This document shows positions 22,586 to 27,653 of a stretch of DNA of 27,653 nt, one piece after another. A program made the position numbers and the translations under genes. Position 1 is the stretch's first letter. Every line of letters begins with the position of its first letter. This DNA is from Anaerolineae bacterium (lineage in GTDB: Bacteria; Chloroflexota; Anaerolineae; Anaerolineales; Villigracilaceae). The notes below the pieces were generated by a model. It did not search any database, was not told where the DNA came from, and saw nothing but the letters and a program-made list of their open reading frames with translations. Where the stretch lies: NCBI GenBank assembly GCA_017303735.1, contig JAFLCF010000039.1, forward strand, positions 1 to 27,653, written 5' to 3'.

Positions 22586-23118
22586 ACTACGTGTTCTTTG
22601 ATCTGGAAACCCAAAATTTGTTCGATGATGTCGGCGGACGTGACAATGTGGATAAGTTGAAAGTTGCCTGTGCTGTCACCTATTCGACTGAAAAGAATGA
22701 CTTCACTGTTTATTGGGAGCAGGATGTCCCTGCTTTGTTGCAGGAGTTGAAATCTGCAACCAAGGTGATCGGATTTAACTTGCAGCATTTTGATTACAAA
22801 GTCCTTCAGCCTTATTCGCCGCAGACCCGCCTTGCTTCGATCCCTACCTTGGATATGCTGCTTGATCTGCAAAAGAACCTTGGCTTTCGAGTAAGCCTCG
22901 ATAGCCTGGCAAGTGCATCCTTAGGTGCAGCCAAAACCGCAGATGGCATACAATCTGTTGAGTGGTTTCGAAAGGGTGAATTGGATAAGGTTGCGGAATA
23001 CTGCAAAGCTGACGTGGACATCACCCGCCGTGTTTTTGAATTCGGTCGGGATAATGGGTTTGTATTTTACAGATCCAAATTAGGCAGCAAATTGAAGACC
23101 GCTGTGAATTGGAAGTAG
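22582..23118 (+). CDS. RNase H-fold DEDD exonuclease-like protein
   Basis: A 178-aa protein with the 3'-5' exonuclease fold. The first motif is F-F-D-L-E-T (D7, E9), the second G-F-N-L-Q-H-F-D-Y (about 53-61), and the third near the C-terminus is E-Y-C-K-A-D-V-D-I-T (Asp near 140-145). This matches DnaQ-like/YprB-type ribonuclease H-like families. It starts inside the stop of the upstream tRNA nucleotidyltransferase-like gene (ATGA overlap), so translation is coupled. A role in RNA 3' end processing or DNA repair with that partner is plausible but is inference. Six bases separate it from the next gene. Confidence 0.8.
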   Translation: MNYVFFDLETQNLFDDVGGRDNVDKLKVACAVTYSTEKNDFTVYWEQDVPALLQELKSATKVIGFNLQHFDYKVLQPYSPQTRLASIPTLDMLLDLQKNLGFRVSLDSLASASLGAAKTADGIQSVEWFRKGELDKVAEYCKADVDITRRVFEFGRDNGFVFYRSKLGSKLKTAVNWK

Positions 23119-23124
23119 GAGCAT

Positions 23125-23889
23125 ATGAGTACGATAACTTTTAATGGTATTGAACTTGCATTTGACCGCCGCGGAAAGGGAACTCCGCTTGTTTTGATCC
23201 ATGGTTACCCGTTGGACCATTCCATTTGGAGCGACGTGGTTCCCTTGCTTGAGAACGATTTTGACCTCATCCTGCCTGATGTGCGCGGATTTGGCGAATC
23301 TGCCACGGTTGAAACACCGTATTCGATGACGGATATTGCCGCTGACCTTGCCGCTATTTTGGATTCAATTGGGATACAGAAAGCAGCCTTTGCTGGGCAC
23401 TCGATGGGTGGGTATGTGGCACTCGCTTTTGCCAAAGCGTTTCCAGATCGGGTCAGCGGACTGTCTTTGGTCTCTTCGCAGGCGATGGGAGATACACCTG
23501 AACGAAAAGAAGGCAGATATAAGACTGCCGCAGACGTGAGTGAGAAGGGTGTCGGGATCGTTGCTGCAGCGATGACAGACAAACTCTCTCCAGATCAGCG
23601 TGTGCGTGATGTTGTCCGTTCTCTGATCGGAAAACAGAGCATTTCAGGTGTGGCGGGTGCGCTTAAAGCCATGGCGGAGCGTGAGGATCTGACCTCATTT
23701 CTCGCTTCGTTCAAACTTCCGTTAGTTCTTGTTCACGGCGATGCAGATGAGTTGATTCCGGTAGATCGGGCGCGGGAGATCAAAACTCTTGTCCCTGCTG
23801 CGCACCTGGTGGAATTGCTAGGTGCGGGTCACATGCCGATGATGGAACAGCCCGAGAGAACCGCCGATGCATTGCAACGGCTGAAATAA
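23125..23889 (+). CDS. Alpha/beta hydrolase
   Basis: A 254-aa protein of the alpha/beta hydrolase fold. The nucleophile elbow is G-H-S-M-G-G (Ser93), the oxyanion region H-G-Y-P-L-D-H (26-32), the acid is in V-H-G-D-A-D-E-L-I-P (Asp206 or Asp208), and the His is in G-A-G-H-M-P (His236). The cap is short. It resembles esterase or 3-oxoadipate enol-lactonase-like enzymes; the substrate cannot be inferred. It is the last gene of the run that starts at hpt, and the 15-bp stem terminator at 23889-23929 follows immediately. Confidence 0.9.
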   Translation: MSTITFNGIELAFDRRGKGTPLVLIHGYPLDHSIWSDVVPLLENDFDLILPDVRGFGESATVETPYSMTDIAADLAAILDSIGIQKAAFAGHSMGGYVALAFAKAFPDRVSGLSLVSSQAMGDTPERKEGRYKTAADVSEKGVGIVAAAMTDKLSPDQRVRDVVRSLIGKQSISGVAGALKAMAEREDLTSFLASFKLPLVLVHGDADELIPVDRAREIKTLVPAAHLVELLGAGHMPMMEQPERTADALQRLK

Positions 23890-23929
23890 AAAATTGACCG
23901 TCCTTAACTTGAAGGGACGGTCAATTTTT
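23889..23929. terminator. Bidirectional terminator
   Basis: A perfect 15-bp stem, AAAAATTGACCGTCC (23889-23903) with its complement (23915-23929), ending in T5. It serves the hydrolase gene and, from the other side, the response regulator. Confidence 0.92.
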
Positions 23930-23951
23930 ATATAACGGAACCAGTGCTCGG

Positions 23952-24392
23952 CTAGGAGGGAAGCGGTTGGTTAGTCTGAGTGAAGGCTGTTGTTTTTTTT
24001 AACTTGGATAAATCCAATGCGCCGGTATTGCGACGCATTAGCTTCTTGATATTGGCAACCAAAACGCCGCTCGGAACGGGCTTCACGAGGAAGTCATCTG
24101 CACCGACATCAAGGACGCTGGCAACCATGCGCGGGTCGTTGATCGCAGATAAGATGAGGATGGGAACATTGCTGGTCTGGCGGATCGCTTTGCAAACCTG
24201 CCATCCATCAAGCTCGGGCATCATCAGATCGAGCAAGATCACATTCGGGTTTTCTTCACGGGCAAGCCGTACGCCCTCTGAGCTAATATTGGTGGTGAGA
24301 ACTTCGAACCCGAAGGTTTTCAGAAGCATGCCCATCAATTCAGTAATGGCTGTGTCATCATCAATGACGAGGATTTTCGCTGTAGGTGTCAT
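23952..24392 (-). CDS. Single-domain response regulator
   Basis: A 146-aa protein comprising a receiver domain only. The acidic pocket is D11-D12-D13, the phospho-acceptor D55 is in L-L-D-L-M-M-P, the Ser82 switch is in I-L-S-A, and Lys104 is in F-L-V-K-P. The last 25 residues form a basic, disordered tail (K-L-M-R-R-N-T). No DNA-binding output domain is present, so it acts by protein contact, CheY-like or SpoOF-like. The partner kinase is not in the window. The ATG (24392) has a weak upstream purine run. A short palindrome ACACTTTGCAGTGT at 24430-24443 lies in the promoter region. Confidence 0.92.
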   Translation of the reverse strand: MTPTAKILVIDDDTAITELMGMLLKTFGFEVLTTNISSEGVRLAREENPNVILLDLMMPELDGWQVCKAIRQTSNVPILILSAINDPRMVASVLDVGADDFLVKPVPSGVLVANIKKLMRRNTGALDLSKLKKTTAFTQTNQPLPS

Positions 24393-24504
24393 AATTTTTC
24401 TTTGCCCATTATCACTTATTTAATCGTGAAAACACTTTGCAGTGTGTTTACAGGTTTGGTTGCTTAATTTTGCAATATTAACTTTTACAGGCTACTCATC
24501 CTTA

Positions 24505-24543
24505 CAAAAAAGAAGGTTGCCATTTGTGTAGCCAACCTTCTTT
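24505..24543 (-). terminator. purA terminator
   Basis: An 11-bp stem, AAAGAAGGTTG (24509-24519) with CAACCTTCTTT (24533-24543). Read on the minus strand it ends in a T7 run. It lies 34 bases past the purA stop. Confidence 0.85.
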
Positions 24544-24576
24544 CTTGCGTAGTAATGTTTCTTAATTTCACATCTT

Positions 24577-25884
<1,308 letters not shown>

Positions 25885-25965
25885 TTATTTGATGAAGAGC
25901 AGCGCCTCTTTCTTCGCTCGAACTTGCCAGCGTTTCAGCGAGGTTTTCTTACTCTGTTATATTTC

Positions 25966-26052
25966 TACCCAGCATTATAAAATACCCACGGTCATAAATT
26001 GCCTTTTCCCGCCTTTTTAATAAAGGCAATTTATGACCGCGCTGGGTATAAT
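25966..26052. promoter_or_regulatory. Divergent purA/guaB promoter region with 18-bp inverted repeat
   Basis: Perfect inner arms CGGTCATAAATTGCCTTT (25989-26006) and AAAGGCAATTTATGACCG (26022-26039) have a 15-base loop. Outer arms TACCCAGC (25966-25973) and GCTGGGTA (26041-26048) are also perfect. A consensus -10 sits at each end: TATAAT minus at 25979-25974 (toward purA) and TATAAT plus at 26047-26052 (toward guaB). Good -35 boxes are absent on both sides, which suggests activator help or a regulator bound in the palindrome. Confidence 0.7.
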
Positions 26053-26078
26053 TCGTGCGCGAGGAGAACGAAAACCCT

Positions 26079-27518
26079 ATGAGAATTTTGCCCGAAACCG
26101 CTCTAACCTATGACGACGTGCTGCTGGTCCCACAATATTCCAATGTCGATTCGCGCCGCGTCCTTTCCACCAAAAGCCCACTCACAAAAAAAATATTCCT
26201 TCAAGCGCCCATCGTCTCTGCCAATATGGACGTGGTCACCGAGAGTGAAATGGCGATCACGATGGCACGTGAAGGTGGTATTGGTATCATCCATCGCTTT
26301 ATGACCATTGCCGAACAAACCCGTCAGATCGAGCGGGTGAAGAAAGCCGAATCCTTCGTCGTGGAGAATCCGCTCACGATGACAGACCAAGCCACAGTTG
26401 GAGATGTGAAGCGTATCGTCGAAGAAACAGATACCGGCGGCATTTTGATCGTCGATAAGCATGAGAAGTTGGTCGGCATCATTACCACCCGTGACCTACT
26501 CTTTGAAGAAGATGATACCAAACCCGTCACAGCCATTATGACTCGTTCCGTGCGCAGCGCCCCAACGAACACCACATTGAAAGACGCCGAGCGTTTATTA
26601 CACGAGCATCGCGTCGAGAAACTTCCGCTCGTGGATACGAATGGCAAGGTGACCGGTTTAGTGACATTGAAAGACATTATGAAGATCACCAAATTCCCCA
26701 AGGCAACCAAAGATGCAAAAGGACGTTTGGCAGTAGGCGCGGCAGTGGGTGTGCGCGATAAAGAAATGCGCCGCGTTGAAGCCGCTTTGCAAGCTGGTGC
26801 AGATTGCATTGTGGTCGATATTGCTCACGGTGACTCACAGCTTGAATTGGATATGCTCAAGAATATCCGCAAGCATTTCCCAGAAGCGCAGATCATTGGT
26901 GGGAATGTTGCAACTGCAGATGGAACCAAACGCCTCATTGATGCGGGCGTGGATTCAGTCAAAGTGGGGGTGGGTCCCGGCTCGATCTGTATCACACGTC
27001 AGGTTGCGGGTTCTGGTGTTCCGCAATTAACAGCGATCATAGAGTGTGCCAAAGCTGCTGTTGATAGTAAAACTCCCATCATCGCCGATGGCGGTATTCG
27101 TTTTCCGGGTGATGTCGCCAAAGCTATTGCAGCGGGTGCCCAAACGGTGATGATTGGCTCCATGCTGGCTGGCACCGATGAAAGCCCCGGCATGATCATG
27201 ACCCGTCGCGGACATCGTTATAAAGCATCGCGCGGCATGGCATCGTTGGCGGCGAATATCGAACGTAACAAACGCGAAGGCAATGACCTCACCCGCGAAG
27301 AAGTAGAAGATTATGTAGCAGAAGGCGTCGAAGCGGCGGTTCCGTATCGCGGTAAAGCACGTGAAGTGCTTAATCAACTCGTCGGCGGTTTGCAATCGGG
27401 CATGAGTTACAGCGGCGCAAGAGACATTGAAGAATTCCAACAAAAAGCCATTTTCACCCGCATGACTGGTGCAGGCTTGAAAGAGTCCGGTCCGCATGAT
27501 GTGGAAGTTTTAGGTTAA
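26079..27518 (+). CDS. guaB: IMP dehydrogenase
   Basis: A 479-aa enzyme oxidising IMP to XMP with NAD+, the committed step to GMP. The N-terminal T-Y-D-D-V-L-L-V-P, two CBS domains (about 92-205) inserted in the TIM barrel, the G-P-G-S-I-C-I-T loop with catalytic Cys304, the substrate-binding A-D-G-G-I-R and G-S-M-L-A-G segments, and the flap R-G-M-A-S-L are all present. Length is normal. I chose ATG 26079; GAGGAG lies about 12 bases upstream, a little long. An in-frame GTG at 26055 overlaps the ribosome site and is unlikely. It shares a palindromic promoter region with purA. Confidence 0.97.
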   Translation: MRILPETALTYDDVLLVPQYSNVDSRRVLSTKSPLTKKIFLQAPIVSANMDVVTESEMAITMAREGGIGIIHRFMTIAEQTRQIERVKKAESFVVENPLTMTDQATVGDVKRIVEETDTGGILIVDKHEKLVGIITTRDLLFEEDDTKPVTAIMTRSVRSAPTNTTLKDAERLLHEHRVEKLPLVDTNGKVTGLVTLKDIMKITKFPKATKDAKGRLAVGAAVGVRDKEMRRVEAALQAGADCIVVDIAHGDSQLELDMLKNIRKHFPEAQIIGGNVATADGTKRLIDAGVDSVKVGVGPGSICITRQVAGSGVPQLTAIIECAKAAVDSKTPIIADGGIRFPGDVAKAIAAGAQTVMIGSMLAGTDESPGMIMTRRGHRYKASRGMASLAANIERNKREGNDLTREEVEDYVAEGVEAAVPYRGKAREVLNQLVGGLQSGMSYSGARDIEEFQQKAIFTRMTGAGLKESGPHDVEVLG

Positions 27519-27522
27519 AACC

Positions 27523-27562
27523 CCACCCCCAACCCCTCCCCGACGAGCGCGGGGAGGGGAGG
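27523..27562. repeat. C-rich/G-rich palindromic dispersed repeat
   Basis: Starting five bases after the guaB stop, a CCCCACCCCCAACCCCTCCCC run followed by CGCGGGGAGGGGAGG can fold into a hairpin (CCTCCCCG with CGGGGAGG). The same type of sequence occurs at 5690-5890. It may also end guaB transcription, though it lacks a good T run. Confidence 0.6.
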
Positions 27563-27584
27563 TTTCACTAGGAGGGTAGATAAA

Positions 27585-27653
27585 ATGAAAGATGAATTTG
27601 CGAGATTGAGAGTTTCACCTGAAGTTCGCCGTAAAATGCTTGAAATTGCTCGG
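27585..27653 (+). CDS. N-terminus of a DUF559-type protein (runs off right edge)
   Basis: Twenty-three codons are present, starting M-K-D-E-F-A-R-L-R-V-S-P-E-V-R-R-K-M-L-E-I. AGGAGG (27570-27575) lies nine bases before the ATG. This opening resembles Anaerolineae proteins of the DUF559 family, which are Vsr-like endonuclease-fold proteins. The diagnostic catalytic region lies beyond the edge, so the assignment is tentative. Confidence 0.5.
   Translation, partial: MKDEFARLRVSPEVRRKMLEIAR

Overview
The window looks like a chromosomal segment of a Chloroflexota bacterium, most likely class Anaerolineae. The reasons are moderate GC with strong AGGAGG-type ribosome sites, many short palindromic dispersed repeats between genes, and the style of the housekeeping proteins (L21 and L31 with long tails, a DUF5678-like segment on a tRNA nucleotidyltransferase-like protein). 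This assignment is from memory of such genomes, not from a search. No rRNA, tRNA, CRISPR array or complete insertion sequence was seen.

Left edge (1-320, minus strand): the first ten codons of aspartyl-tRNA synthetase (aspS) lie at the edge. Upstream is what appears to be a complete transcription attenuator: a TATAAT promoter, a 28-codon leader ORF with a run of ten Asn/Asp codons, and alternative 1:2, 2:3 and 3:4 pairings ending in a U-tract terminator. I regard this as the most interesting object in the window.

646-5642: small or poorly characterised genes (a one-TM peptide, a CsbD-like protein, a two-TM protein, DUF3891, a four-TM protein, a double DUF4870 membrane protein, a deazaflavin-dependent oxidoreductase and a GNAT acetyltransferase). 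Near-identical GGTCTCG-stem terminators separate several of them. The GNAT gene has a 34-bp tandem duplication that frameshifts its C-terminus.

5690-14930: an AT-rich, probably acquired TPR membrane protein, a UvrD-like helicase carrying an in-frame palindromic repeat, a lipoprotein, a GT-C-type membrane protein and a second, very divergent SF1-helicase-like protein. All are on the minus strand.

15026-17966: a two-gene unit (S49 signal-peptide-peptidase-like protease and a DUF4350-like protein) is transcribed divergently from a small helical protein. Their back-to-back promoters share a short palindrome.

18032-23889: the ribosomal operon rplU-rpmA-rpmE has a strong promoter and a structured leader. 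Its L31 protein is fused to a domain that closely resembles the RNA polymerase alpha C-terminal domain. It is followed by tdk, hpt, a tRNA nucleotidyltransferase/poly(A)-polymerase-like gene, a DEDD exonuclease-like gene and an alpha/beta hydrolase.

23952-27653: a stand-alone response regulator, then purA and guaB. These are the two committed steps out of IMP, and they diverge from one large palindromic intergenic region. The start of another gene, probably a DUF559-type protein, runs off the right edge. Together tdk, hpt, purA and guaB make this half of the window rich in nucleotide metabolism.
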